From contig BDSL01000089.1 in NCBI GenBank assembly GCA_003116995.1, positions 124,001 through 188,000 on the forward strand: a stretch of 64,000 nucleotides of DNA. Direction: 5' to 3'. Shown piece by piece: positions 13,291 to 24,800 of the stretch. The DNA is from Yamagishiella unicocca. Taxonomy: Eukaryota; Chlorophyta; Chlorophyceae; Chlamydomonadales; Volvocaceae. Within the stretch, counting starts at the first letter, position 1; every line of letters starts with the position of its first letter. A model generated the notes under the pieces. The model made no database searches. It was not told the DNA's origin and saw nothing but the letters and a program-made list of their open reading frames with translations. Position numbers and translations under genes: made by a program.

Positions 13291-15993
13291 CAGCAGGTGC
13301 TTGCGCGCCGCGTGCGAGCCTCGTCCCACCGCTTTGAGCACCATGGGGTTGAGGGGCGCCCCGGCGGGTACCGGCCGCACCGTGAATTGCGCGTGGTAGA
13401 GGGAGGGGTCCCCGGGGTAAGCCAGCAGGTCCGAACCGAACTTGATGCCCCCCGTCATCATGAAGCTGGGAGAGGGGAAAAAATAAACAGGGCGGCGCGG
13501 TTGCGGGAAGCAGAGCGGAGGGGTGTGGGAGAGAGAGAGAAAAAACCGGTCGAAAATAAAATCAACAAAGGAACAGAGGAGTTACTAGCTAGGAGGGGCA
13601 GGATGCCATCCGCAGGGTTTTGGGGTTTTCAAGCACGGGCACAACCCTCGTAACGACTGGGAGATCGTCTTTCGATGCAGCACCACCACGCAAACGTGGC
13701 TCGCCACACTACCGTACCCTTGTCGGTGGAGGTCGCAGAAGACAGCGAACCGCAGTCGCTCCTCATCCGTGTTGGGGTAGCTCCATCCCACACGACTGAC
13801 CCCTGCGTGCGCCACCAAGTGAGGGGTAAGAAGTGAGGGGTAAGAAGTGAGTGGTAAGGAGGGAGGTGTGATTAGGGAGGGGTAAAACACACCGCACGAG
13901 CGCGAACTGAGGCCTGGCAGGGGCAGGCGGAGGAGACGGCGCCAAATGCCAACGGAGTTGGAAGCGTAGGCGCGGGAAGTTTCGCCTCGACAAGGTGCCG
14001 CGGCGAAGGCAGGGCCAGGGGCAGCCGGGCCACTGCAAACAAGCCACGTATCACATGCCTAACAGACTGTGCGGTGCGCTGGTGCGGTTGCCCCACTCGC
14101 GAGAGATTAGGTGTGTTTTGCTACCCGAAGCCTCACCCCCCGGTCAGGCCTACGGCTCTCCGCTCCAACCTCCCGGTCAATCACCCACCCGAACACCGTC
14201 CGAACACGCAGGCGGCGCCCCTTCTCCCTGTCCAGGATCCTGCTTCCAGCACACAACCCTAAAACCCACTTCCCACTACAGCCGGACCTCGCACCTCCGT
14301 CTGACGAGCCAACACGCGTCGCGCCACACTCCTCGCCAGCCGCCGCCGCCGCCCCCGCTGCCGCCGCCGTCCCCACTTGCTCGCTGTCGATCGCCCCCGA
14401 CGTCGACGCCGCCTCTCTTGCCGCTGGCGGCGCCTGCTCCGCCTCCGGCGCCTGCACTCCCGCCCGCGCCGCCGCCGCCAGCTCCGCCGTCAGTGGTAGG
14501 GTGTATGCTCCGCCATCCGTCACCGCCGTCCGCCACCCCGGCTCCGAGCAATCCACTTCCGCCGCCGCTGTTACCGCTGCCGCCGGTGGTGCCGGAGTGC
14601 TATCCGCCTGCGCCGCCCGTCCGCCGCCCCCTCGCCCCTCGCCGTGTTCATCGTGTTGCACCGCCAACGCCTTCACCCCCGCCTCATCACCTGCGCCGAC
14701 CCCGCCCGGCCCAAAGGCTTGCTCCTCCTGCGCCTGCTGCTCCCGCCGCTGCCGCTGCGCCAGCAGCCGCCGCTTGGCGCCCACCACTGGCAAGAAGCGC
14801 CCGGTGAAGCCGACCCGTGGGTCAAACTGCGAGTAGTACTCGTGGTAGGCGGCTTCCCAGTCCGTGTCGGCATCGACGCGGGGCCCCACGGCGGCGCTCC
14901 GCGCCGCCGTGGATGCGGCGGCAGCTGCTGCCGCGGCCAGTGATGACGCGGCACGGACTGGCGCGGCGGTTTCAGCAAAGAGCTCGATCCATCCTGCGGA
15001 TTGCAGCGTGGTTTCGGAGCCAGGGTACGAGCAGGCGGGAGTGGCGTTGAGGGGTGTGTGCCCAGGGGGGGACATGGTGAGCAGCCTACGGGGCCGTACG
15101 GGCGGGCTTTAGGGTTATTTTTGGGGGGGAGGGGGGGGCGCAAACAGCACCTCTCACACGGCGTGGGACAACACGTGGGGACAACACGTGAGGGCCCGTA
15201 CTGTTGCCGTACGCGAGCCGTCCTGGCAAACATCGCGCCCGGTACGGCAATCCGTGCCGTGCTGGCTGCGTTGCCGGATCGCATCCAAGGTCGGCACGGC
15301 TGGGCGCTCTAATCGCGCGTCCGACGGCGACGGCATCATCCCGTGCGTGTGGTGTGTGCCCTCCCAGGACGCCTCACCTTGCCGGACCGCCAGTGTGACC
15401 TCGTCCGCGCTGAGTTCTAGCGGCAGGTAGTTAACCTCGTTCTGGTTCTTGAATTCTGCGTGAGACCGCGCAAGGTCGGGCTCCCGGTAAGAGGTGAGGA
15501 TGGAGGCCGCTGGGTTGCTGCGCGTACGAGGAAAATTGTGGTGTAAAACACAAAAGCAGGAATGAGGGTGCGAATCCTGGGCGATGCGCTCGCACGCCGT
15601 AGAGGGCGAAGAGGTGTCACTGGAAGCGGGGAGGGTTCGAGACGGCGCATAGGGCGATCATTTGATGGCAAAGGGTGCGGGTTGTCAGGAGAGAGCTTCG
15701 CCACGACTGAAAGTGCAAACATGCAGAGAGGCGCCGCTATCCGTTTGTAGTTGTGAAGTATGCTGCCGCCAGTCTTACGTGCAACGCTGCCGACGAGGCA
15801 GCCCATAATGCTGTGCTTCTTGCGTAGTCGCATTGCGCCTGTGCCACCGCATCGCTATCGAACCGTCAGCGCAATCCAGTCTCCGTGCTGCATTACGTGA
15901 AACCAAAAATGAACAAGAGCAACGGCGCGCACCGTTTGCATCCCACACGTAGCCTTTGCTGCCGGCAACGAAGCAAGGAATTGGTGTTGCCAT
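13222..15993 (-). CDS. SEN34: tRNA-splicing endonuclease subunit SEN34
   Basis: Seven exons join in phase: 15993-15933, 15838-15779, 15509-15378, 14993-14295, 14032-13898, 13802-13718, and 13465 to 13276 or 13222. The protein opens MATPIPCFVAGSKGYVWDAN, then LRKKHSIMGCLVG and LPLELSADEVTLAV, the SEN34 N-terminal domain. A long Ala/Glu-rich linker follows (exon 4). The C-terminal nuclease domain has FAVFCDLHRQG, GGIKFGSDLLAYPGDPSLYH and a distal ARKHLLLAS. The presumed catalytic triad Tyr (AYPGDP), His (SLYHAQF) and Lys (ARKHLL) is present, so the subunit should cut tRNA introns at one of the two splice sites within the nuclear SEN complex. Visible exons give about 454 codons; the final residues are uncertain because the last exon runs into a tandem repeat with several donors. 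Confidence 0.87.
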
Positions 15994-16289
15994 TCGGAAT
16001 CCCACTACTATTTATTCCTTGTAGTAAATATTGCAAATTTGTAACCAAATAATTGGCGAGGTCGGCGCTAAGTGGCTTTCGCATGGGGTCCTTGGGTCGC
16101 GCCGTGCAATGGGTCAGCATATTGCCAATCCAGTCACAGGTTTCAACAATACAGGTATCGCCTTGCGAAGATGGCATAATGCATGTAGGAATTGGGTCGT
16201 AGTTTGCATTTTGGTTTGGACTACCAGGCAGGAACAATGTGCAAGCTCTCTCGACAAAGTATGACAGGATCATTAGGATGTGGAAAGCA

Positions 16290-16294
16290 TTACA
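16290..16294 (-). terminator. TGTAA polyadenylation signal of the small membrane-protein gene
   Basis: TTACA on the plus strand lies 70 nt beyond the stop of the 55-codon minus-strand frame that ends at 16365. It supports that frame being a real gene. Confidence 0.5.
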
Positions 16295-16364
16295 TAGTTA
16301 TGCATCCATGCCTGCGGTCAAACCAACATCTTACGCACCTCCCGGTGCCCTTCGGACGGCTCCG

Positions 16365-16533
16365 TCAACGACTAGCAGCAGCAGCAGCAGCATCCGAAGC
16401 GAGCTGCAGCAGCGCCAGCCCAAACAACACTACCAGCGGCAAAATTGTTGCCAATCGCGTCGCGTTCGGATCGCCGGCGTACCATAATCCGTCAGAGCCT
16501 CCGCCAGGGCCTGGACGGGATGGACGCTTCATC
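16365..16533 (-). CDS. Small single-span membrane protein (55 aa)
   Basis: A single-exon frame begins ATG at 16533 (MKRPSRPGPGGGSDGLWYAG) and ends with TGA. A Gly/Pro-rich basic head of about 27 residues is followed by one hydrophobic span (LATILPLVVLFGLALLQL) and a short Ala/Ser tail. The layout, a Gly-rich head, an aromatic-Asp patch and then one C-terminal span, is that of a small tail-anchored subunit such as SEC61-beta, but the diagnostic residues of that family are not convincing, so I assign no function. A TGTAA signal 70 nt downstream fits. The gene is divergent from the DEG protease, with only 51 bp between the two start codons. The same DNA is also open on the plus strand upstream of the DEG start, so chance is not excluded. 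Confidence 0.45.
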
Positions 16534-16584
16534 GCCCGTACGCTGCAGCGGTTGTGGCAAGGATTGTGCAACGCTGCAGCCGTC
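16534..16584. promoter_or_regulatory. 51-bp divergent start-to-start interval
   Basis: The start codons of the small membrane-protein gene (minus) and the DEG protease (plus) are separated by 51 bp. The 5' untranslated regions of the two genes must therefore overlap each other's coding DNA, or one of the starts lies elsewhere. No TATA box is visible. Confidence 0.35.
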
Positions 16585-19500
16585 ATGATACGATTGCTGA
16601 TGCTCGCCGTTGCCGGCTGCCTAGCAAGTCTTATACCGCGACCCGCGCCATCGCTGGCCGCCGCGCGATGCTGCGCGGCCACCACCTCGACATTAGGCAG
16701 CAGCTCACGGTCCCACAGCACGGACTTCTGTCGCAGGACCACCCCGGAGCGGAGCGCCGGCACGGGTCTGTTGGAGGAATGCGCCGCAGCCCCGACAGCT
16801 GAAAACTCCGGTAGAACCCCTGCCACACCCCTGGCGGACCTGGCGTTCTCTGCGGCGATCGCTCCCGCCCCAGCCGGACCCTCTGGCCAAACCACAACCA
16901 CCACTTCCCGCGGTGAGCTGCGGGTTTTCAACCGAACGTACGACACCAGCCAGGCCCCCGGGGATGCCGCCGCCGCCAGCGTGTCACCGACAGCAGCTGC
17001 AGCGGCCGCCCCGGGGGCCGCGTTCTCGAATTCAGTTGGCGCCGGCGCCGGCGGTGCTACTGCCAGCGGCCCAGTGAGCAGCAGTAGCAGCAGCAACACG
17101 GCGGCCGCGGTGGTGGCGGCGGGCGGCGTGGCGGTGGACCCGGAGGACCTGGCTCTGGCCCAGCAGCTCGGAGTGGGGGTTTCGGAGGCGGGTGTGGTTA
17201 GGCTGTTCGAACGCAACCGCGCGTCGGTCGTCAATATCAGCGGCATGAGGGCGATGCAGGTGCGGCGGGGAGGGGCAGCCGATGCCACAAGGCCGTGGAG
17301 GCGTTTTGGAGGCGTTCTGGCAGGCTCCCTGAAGGCCGCGCCGGTGGAGGTGGTGGTGGTGGCGGCGCTGGTAGTGGTTGGTGGTGGTAGTGGTGGTGGT
17401 GGTGAGGCGGAGTAGTTGTTGCCTGGCGGCGGCCCCAGCAATACGCCCTAGCGCGTCCACCACAGTAGCCCACTACCGTAGCCTACCGTAGACCACCACC
17501 GTAGCCCACTACCGTAGTCTGACGTGGCCGCTCGCTCACTCACCTGCCCGCCCGTGCGCCGCACCCAGACATTCACCACGTTGGACCTGGCAAAGATGCC
17601 GTACGGCCAGGGCAGCGGCTTCATATGGGGTCAGAAGGGCCACGTGGTCACGTGCTACCACCTGGTCAAGGGCGCGGCGGAGGTCAAGGTGAGGACTTTT
17701 GGCACCGTGTCGTACCGTACGGCTCCTGGCGCCGTGTCCGTTGGGACCAGCGGCGACGGGTTGGGGATGCATACCGCTCCGGCAACAACGCCGGGGCTCA
17801 CCTGCAACACCCTCCTCCCCGTCACCCGCGTCACCCTAAACCCCCCTAACCCGTCCCCCCCTTGCGCCGCCCCAGGTAACCCTGTACGACAACACGTCGT
17901 ACACGGCCAAGGTCCTCGGGTAGGGTGCAGGTCTTTTCCATGTCGTTTTTTCCTGAGCCCCCACCTTGGTTTGGGATGCATGTGTGCACAGGCGTAGGTC
18001 GACACAGCTGGGACATTGGGGGGGGGGAGAATGCTGGTTTCCTGGGACCATGCATCGCCTTTCTCCGAAGTTGCCCGCATTGTTAGCGTGCGTGCTGCCC
18101 GGCTGCCTCCGGGACCTTGCAGGTACGACGCTGCCAAGAACCTTGCGGTGCTGAAGTTGTCGGTTCCCAAGAGTAAGGTGCGCAGCGGTGCTGGGCCAGG
18201 GTCGCCAACGCGACTCCTCACACGAACCCTTGGTTTCTCTGATGGGTTTCGAGGGAGACCCGTGGATGCCCGAAAAAACCGTTTAGAACAGGCGTTTTGA
18301 GATGCATGCTGGAGAACCGGGTTGGGGATACTAAAGCCGAAGGTCGTAATATGTTTCTCTGATGGGCATTCTTACCGTACCACCACGAGGTGCCGATCGA
18401 CAGGGCCCTCGTCTTGCATTCCTGTTCACCTCACCCATCCGCCTCGCCAGCACTCTCCAACATGGCCTGGTTTCGGGGCTGGATTCTTGGCCTCCCCTCC
18501 CCCTGGCGCTTGCAGCTGCGGGAGCTGCAGCCGGTGACCCCCGGGTCGGCGGCGAGCCTGCGGGTGGGCCAGACCGTGTACGGAATCGGCAACCCGTGGG
18601 GTCTTGGACACACCCTCAGCCAGGTGCGTCGCTGCTGCCGCCTGCGGCACTGCTGCTTGAGGGCACTACCGCTTGAGGGCACTGCCGCCTGTGGGAACCT
18701 GCGTCCTCAAGTCAGAGGGAGGGAAGTCAAGCCAACGACGGGGGCTGGCGCCTGCTGCGTATACAAACCGCTGGCGGGACGGGGTGTGGGTGTGGGTTTT
18801 CGCTCGCCGACTTGCCTAGTTGCCGGCTCGCAGGGGCTGGTGTGCGGACTGGGGCTGGAGCTGTCGGCCGGGCTGTTCCCCATCAAGGGCGTCATCCTCG
18901 TAGACGGCGCGCCCGATCCCGGCAGCAGCGGTGGCGCCCTAGTTGACAGCAAGGTGAGGAGCCCCGCGGGATACATCCCGAGGAGGGAGGGAGGCGGGGG
19001 GAAGGTCTTCAGGCGGCAGCGGGACGGAACGGGTTTGTGTGTGGGGAGGGGGATTTGCGGGGCCCAATGAGGGGCTTATGGGCGGGTCCTCAGTGAGAGG
19101 CCTCCACCGCTCCCTCCACCGCAACGGCGTAGCTCAGCCCGGGTAGCAGAAGACAGAAATACGCCTATGCGGACCTATGCGGACCTATGCGGACCTATGC
19201 GGACCTACGCGGACTTATGCGGACCTATGCGCACCTATACGGACCTATGCGGACCTATGCGAACCTATACGGACCTATGCGGACCGCACACACCTCCCCC
19301 TCCACATGATGGCGAAGACTACGTGGCAGCTACACTGCCCATGTCGTGTAGCCGGGTCTTTTCGCCACCCCCGCATGGGGGGCCCGGAGCCCAGGGCCTC
19401 ACGCGGTGGACCGCTGCGATGTGTGTAGGGCCTCAGGCGGTGCACCCGGGTCGCCCTCACCGGCATCGGCACCACCATGTCGCAATATCTGGAGCTGTCT

Positions 19501-21058
19501 CGGCGGTGCATACCTCCACAGCTCTCGCAGAACAGCTCCCGCGAACCTGGATCCACTGAACCTGAATCCACCGAACCTGAATCCACTGGATCTGGATCCA
19601 CTGCAAGCTGAATCCACTGAACGTGGATCCACTGAACCTGAATCCACTGAATCTGCTACCGACGCGTCACCCGGCGCGCCGCGCGCCCCCTCGTCCCCTT
19701 CTCTCTCCCGCAGGGCAGCCTCGTGGGAATGGTGGTGACGCCTCCCGCCAGCAGCGGCGGCGGCGGCGGCGCCGGCGGGCGGTCCTTTGCGGTGCCCATC
19801 GACGCCGTGCGCGGGCTCATCACCCAGATCCTTGCGTACGGCAGGACTGTACGACCGGCGCTGGGCATCACGATGGCCCCGGCGCAGGTGGGGGCTGCCG
19901 CCTCCACTCTGTCCACTCGCCGACCTTGGATGCGTGCGACACCCTTACCGGCGGCTTCCAGCGTCTCCTGCATCGGGCATTTGCCTTCCTGGGGGCTCTG
20001 CCAGGGCCGGTGGCAGTCCCTGGAAACCACCGGAAACCCCACCAATACGCCTGAATGATAAGCCTCACCCTCGACTGTCCGGCTAACCGGGCCGCTGTGG
20101 TAGCGCCGCGCGTGGAAGGAGGGACTAGAAAGCGTCTTCTGCCTTTTGTCTTGCCATTTGTGTTGTTGGCGTGCTCACCTGCTGAAGCCTCCTTCCTTGC
20201 TACGCTGCGGTGCTGGCGGCTCAGGTGCTGGAGCGCGTGGGGCTGGACGGCGTACTGGTGCTGGAGGTGCCGCCGGGCTCGCCCGCACATGCGGCGGGGC
20301 TGCGACCCACGCACCGAGGTGGGCAGCTGGATGGGTGGGTGGCTGGATGGGTGGATGGGCGGCTGGATGGGTGGATGGATGGGTGGCTGGATGGGTGGCT
20401 GGATGGGTGGGTGGCTGGATGGGTGGCTGGATGGGTGGATGGGCGGCTGGCTGGGTGGGTGGCTGGGTGGTTGGATGGGCGGCTAGGTAGGCCGGAATCG
20501 ACGTTGAAGCGACGGAGGCGTGGGTAGCGAGGAGTGCCGCGGAGAGGGACTGGGTGGCGTGGAGTAGCGTACATGACGCGTGAGGGAGCGGGTGGGTTTG
20601 TGTACTTTGGGAGGAAAGTTCGTGGGTGGGTTTCGAGGAAGACCCGTGGGTGGGTGGGCGGGGATGGCTAGATGGACATGCGGCGTTGCAGGGGCGAGGA
20701 GAAGCGAAGGGGTGGCAAGCTGTGGTTGGTGGTTGGGGGCAGCCTTGGCTACGTCGTACGTCGCCGGTGGTGCCAGGGACGGCGCGCGGAAGGAGCGCCC
20801 CTTGAACGCGAAACGTTTCTCCGCCCGTGCTGATGCGTGCTAACGCGTGCGTGCGCAGACATCTTCGGCGACCTGGTGCTGGGCGACATCATGGTGGGGC
20901 TGGACGGCAAGGCCGTACGGTCATCGTCGGACGTGTACGACATCCTGGACGAGCACCGAGTCGGCGACCGCATCAAGCTGGACGTCGTGCGGGACGGCAA
21001 GCAAGCAAGCCTCACAGTCACCCTGGGCGAGCGCATGTTGGGGGCAGTGGAGGAGTGA
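16585..21058 (+). CDS. DEG/HtrA-type serine protease with one PDZ domain
   Basis: Nine exons close in frame to 529 residues: 16585-17259, 17569-17688, 17876-17919, 18123-18177, 18516-18623, 18834-18953, 19714-19887, 20225-20318, 20859-21058. Residues 1-210 are a hydrophobic start ([16 protein letters not shown]) and Ala/Ser-rich sequence, probably organelle-targeting. The trypsin-like domain follows: [17 protein letters not shown] (His256), [30 protein letters not shown] and [12 protein letters not shown] (Ser365). One PDZ domain ends the protein ([18 protein letters not shown] ... [13 protein letters not shown]). Length and single PDZ resemble thylakoid-lumen DEG1/DEG8, which degrade damaged photosystem proteins. 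The family normally has Asp where this protein has Asn285 (KNLAVL), so full activity is doubtful. Introns carry several minisatellites. The start codon choice is the first in-frame ATG with a targeting-like N-terminus and is not certain. Confidence 0.9.
18244..18318 (+). repeat. Dispersed short repeat, family 1 (fullest copy)
   Basis: The core GGGTTTCGAGGGAGACCCGT is followed by GGATGCCCGAAAAAACCG and GTTTAGAACAGGCGTTTTGA, then ATGCATGCTGGAGAAC. Related copies occur at 20628, 28342, 29527, 56245 (+) and 32441, 45977, 55420 (-). This copy lies in the fourth DEG intron. Confidence 0.8.
19161..19285 (+). repeat. 10-bp tandem repeat (ATGCGGACCT)
   Basis: About 12 copies of ATGCGGACCT with single-base variants, in the sixth intron of the DEG gene. 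Confidence 0.9.
19545..19655 (+). repeat. 15-bp tandem repeat (CCTGAATCCACTGAA)
   Basis: Seven imperfect copies of a 15-mer with GGATCC/GAATCC alternation, in the same DEG intron as the 10-bp array. Confidence 0.85.
20327..20482 (+). repeat. GGATGGGTGGCT-type minisatellite
   Basis: Degenerate 4- and 12-bp units of GGATGGGTGGCT in the last DEG intron. The opposite-strand frame that reads as THPATHPSS is a repeat artefact. Confidence 0.9.
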
Positions 21059-21635
21059 TTCGCTTGTGCGGTTGGGCACGTGGGCCGCCTCGGGCCCCTT
21101 GGAAGGGCAACGGGATACGGCAGGATGCCGAATGTGTCGACAATTTTAACCCGTTTTTCGTGGTTTAGACACGGTGGCTGTCTTCCCGTGCCATTGTGGC
21201 CGTCGGAGTTGCCAGCTTTGGCACTAGGAGGGCGCAGCCAGCCGCTGACGTCGCGTTTGCTAACGCTTTGTTGTTTGCTTCATCCGCAGCCAGACGCTGA
21301 CATCGTGTGACTTTCGCGTTTACGGCTAAGCGCGGTCGCTCGGAATGTTCGCGAAGAGCGGTTGAAGGCGTGCAGTTTGACAATAAGTCGTTTTGGCGCG
21401 GGGAATGGTTGGTGGGATTGTTGGAATGCAAGGCGACAGAGAAAGGGGCAGGTGGTAACTGGTAGAAAGAGGCCGGGCCATGCAGTGGCCAATGGTACGG
21501 CTGGCATCCGGCCGGGCCGCCAGGTTTCGCGAGGGCTTGATGTCATAACAAGTCTCGAGGGCCATGGGTACAATTAATTTGTGCAGTACTGTGCAGCTTA
21601 TTAATTCCTCTGCTTGGTGAAAAATGGTAAATGGG

Positions 21636-21640
21636 TGTAA
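21636..21640 (+). terminator. Candidate TGTAA polyadenylation signal of the DEG gene
   Basis: TGTAA occurs about 580 nt after the DEG stop codon and 206 bp before the next start codon. It implies a long 3' untranslated region; nothing else coding is seen between 21059 and 21845. Confidence 0.4.
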
Positions 21641-21845
21641 CTCGTGTACTGCAGGTGAAGACCGTATACGGTAACCCGGGAAGGGTCCTTTGAGCCGTAC
21701 GCCCTTAACCCAATAGCCGCACAAGGTACCGGTATTCATCACGTCGAAAGTTGTTATATGCATCTGAGTATTAGTTCCCTCATTTCATGGCAAGGATACT
21801 TGTCGACGCCTGAGGTATCTGTGTTGCAAGGGAACTTTGCTTGGC

Positions 21846-24800
21846 ATGGCCGCCAGCGAAATCGCCCACGCCCAATGGGCAGCTGGCGCATATGATTGGA
21901 ACACCCTGACTCTTGAAGCTTTTGATTCTCGCGGCACCAGCAAGAGGCGGAAACCGGGGTCAAGCTCGTGCCAAGCCCCAGGCTGCACTGTGGACCTGAA
22001 CGAGGCTAAGCCATACTTCAAGAGGCACTGCATATGCTCAACGCATATGAAGGCGCCTCACGCCTTGATAAACGGTGAGCAACTAAAGAGTGCGTTCTTT
22101 CCGCGAACGCACAAAGCCTACCCATTAATTTTCGTCGGTTTCTGCGCACCTTTAAACAGTATCCTTGCGCAAATGAATGCAACGTCATGCCCGAGGTAGT
22201 GCTAGTTTAAGGCCGTCCTGCGCTCGACGCATGCTGTGCACACAGGCGTCAAAATGCGATACTGCCAACAGTGTGGGCATTTCGAAAGCCTTGACCTCTT
22301 CATCGGCGCCAATCGGTAAGGAATAACGGGTATAACTTTTTCCTCTACCTTGCATACCGATGGCCGGCAAAGCATTTCCTCTAAAGGGCCAGTACAGATC
22401 ACAGTAAGGTGTTCCCGATGTTACGTCAGTGCGCATTGGATGGCCGATAACAGCTCAAAACCTGGGTAGGGACCTGCCGTTGTTGGACCGCGCCGTGGTT
22501 GTGCATAGGGAAGGTCAAACGTTATACAGTGTTTTGTGCCGCACAATACAGGAGCTGCAAGATGTCTTTGGAGCGGCGCTCCGCCATTGCGCAGGCGACG
22601 AAACAGAAGAGCGGGCGCTCGGCGAAGTCGCGGGACCAGCAGATGGGCAGGGAAGTGAGCACCAGCGACAACACCAGCTCCGACAAAGGCGACGATCGAG
22701 GTGGGAAGAGCAGTCTGTGGGGCAGCCCCATGGAGATGCTCAAACTTGAAATCGACAAGCGCGCGGCGCCAGGTGACCTGGGCGCGACAGCGGGGCGACT
22801 CGGTCCGCCACTGGCCCAGTGGGATGCCCATCGTCGCCCACCGCTTGCCCGCCATCTTCCACCTTGTAAAAGAGCGTGCTGTGGTGCCGCCTGGCCCTTA
22901 CCCCCCCCTTCCCTTCGGGGAGTCCCTTATATCCCCCCCACACCACACACCTCCTCTCACCCCCCTACATCCCCCGCGCCCCCTACATTTTGCTGGATCT
23001 GTCGGGTGGTACGACCCCCTTCCCCCCCGGCGCAGGCACCCAATCGTGCCTAACCCGAGATGTAGACATGGCCGTCGACAGCAGCAACCAGGTGGGGGTA
23101 CGGCAGCCGCAAACACGCAACCCCCGGGCCGGGATTCTTCGCGGATTCTCTTAGATTTTATATATGAAAGGCCCGGGCCCTATGCAATGTGACTCACGCT
23201 GCCACGCACTCCCGTAGCGGTAAGTCACCTGAATGGACTGTACGGATCCCGCTGACGTCATCAACACGCAATTGTACGAATTCTGTAGCCCCTGCTCCTT
23301 GCCGCTCCTCTCTTGGGCCCGGGCTGGTGACACGCCTTGCATAGTCCTGTGGGCTTAGGGGGCCCTATGTAACCTGGCCCCTCCCCACGTTGCGCATTTG
23401 CTTTGTTGGACGGCAAACCTACATCACCAATCACAGAATCCGTCCTTACAACATCCGTCTGCGTCCGTAACGCGTCCCCGTTTGTCGAGCGCCATCCCCC
23501 CCGCCCACCGGCCCGCATCCGTTTCCCCTCAGGGCCAGGGCCAGGGCGTGGGCGTGGGTATGGGCTTCAACTTCAACACGGCGGCCGCAGCAGTGGACTC
23601 CCGCACCGCCTCCACCGCCAACGCCGCCGGCTTCGCACATCCCATCCACCTTGGCTCCAACGCCGCCGGCGCCTCCAGCAGCACCGGCGTGGCGGGATCT
23701 GGACCCGGCCTCCGACCCCACCCTGGCGGTCGGTGGGGCGGCGACGGCGGCAGCGGCCTGCTGCAGCCCTTGTCCCAGCAGCAGCTGCCGCAGGTTCTGC
23801 GACTGGCCGACCAGCAGCAGCCACACGCGCGCGGCGTCTCCTTCTGGGACCAGCCGGCGACGGCGGAGGTTGGCATCGGTCAGAGGCCGGGTGCGGGCGG
23901 GTCGGCAGTTGGCGGCGGTTGGGCGGTCTGGGGAGCCGGCGGTGGTGAGCGTGACCGGGTGCAGTTTGCGGACAACGCAGCGGCGCGAGTGCTCTCGGCG
24001 CCGCGGCCGCCGCTGTTCAGCGCCGCAGCTCCCGCAGCGCTCAGCTCACTCAGCGGCGGCCTCAACCACATCCAAGACCCCCGACTGGACATGCAGCTGC
24101 AAGACATCGTCAACTCGGCAAGGCTGGAAGGGCAGGGCTGGTTCAGCGGCTCAGGCCCCCGGGGCTCAGCGCCCGGTGCAGGGCCGGGGTATGCGGGTGC
24201 CGACGGCGGAGGGCTGCTCCTGCGCCCGGGACTTCTCGGCAGCGTCGGCGCCGGCGGCGCCGACAGCGGCCGGGCGGCGTACCCGTACACACGAACCGCC
24301 AGGACGTTAGCCGGTTACGAACCCATGTCAGTGGGAGCCCCTGCCGCTAGTCGCATGAATAGTGAACACGTCGGCGGTATGGGACTCATGGACCGGTCCC
24401 TCGGCACCGCTGCTGGCGGCGGCGGCGGCGGCGGTGGGCCAGCGGCGCTGGCGGCGGCGCTGCGAGGCGGCGCCGGCCCTGGCAACGGAAGCATCCACAA
24501 GCCAGAGCCCATGTTGGACGTGAGCACCTCGTCCGGTGCCGCCGCGTGGCAGGGCGGCGGCGCCGGCGGCAGCCTGCTGACGTGTATGCAGTACCTGCAG
24601 CAGCAGCAGCAGCAGCAGCAGCAGCTGCGGGAATCTGGGCGGCCGGAGGCGTTTCCTCCGGGCCGCCAAGCGTCCAGGGAGCTCATCAGCTACAGGCCGG
24701 GGGAGGTGGGGAGCGCGCAGCGCGACGTCGTACACCCCGTGTCGTAGATGCCTCGTCGTACACATATGTTGTGATGCGCCGGATGTACGTACGTACGTGG

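Noticed and set aside
16192..17441. Whole-length 407-codon plus and 358-codon minus frames
   Set aside because: Both strands are open because of Ala/Ser/Pro-rich codons. Only 16585 onward (DEG) on plus and 16365-16533 on minus have independent support.
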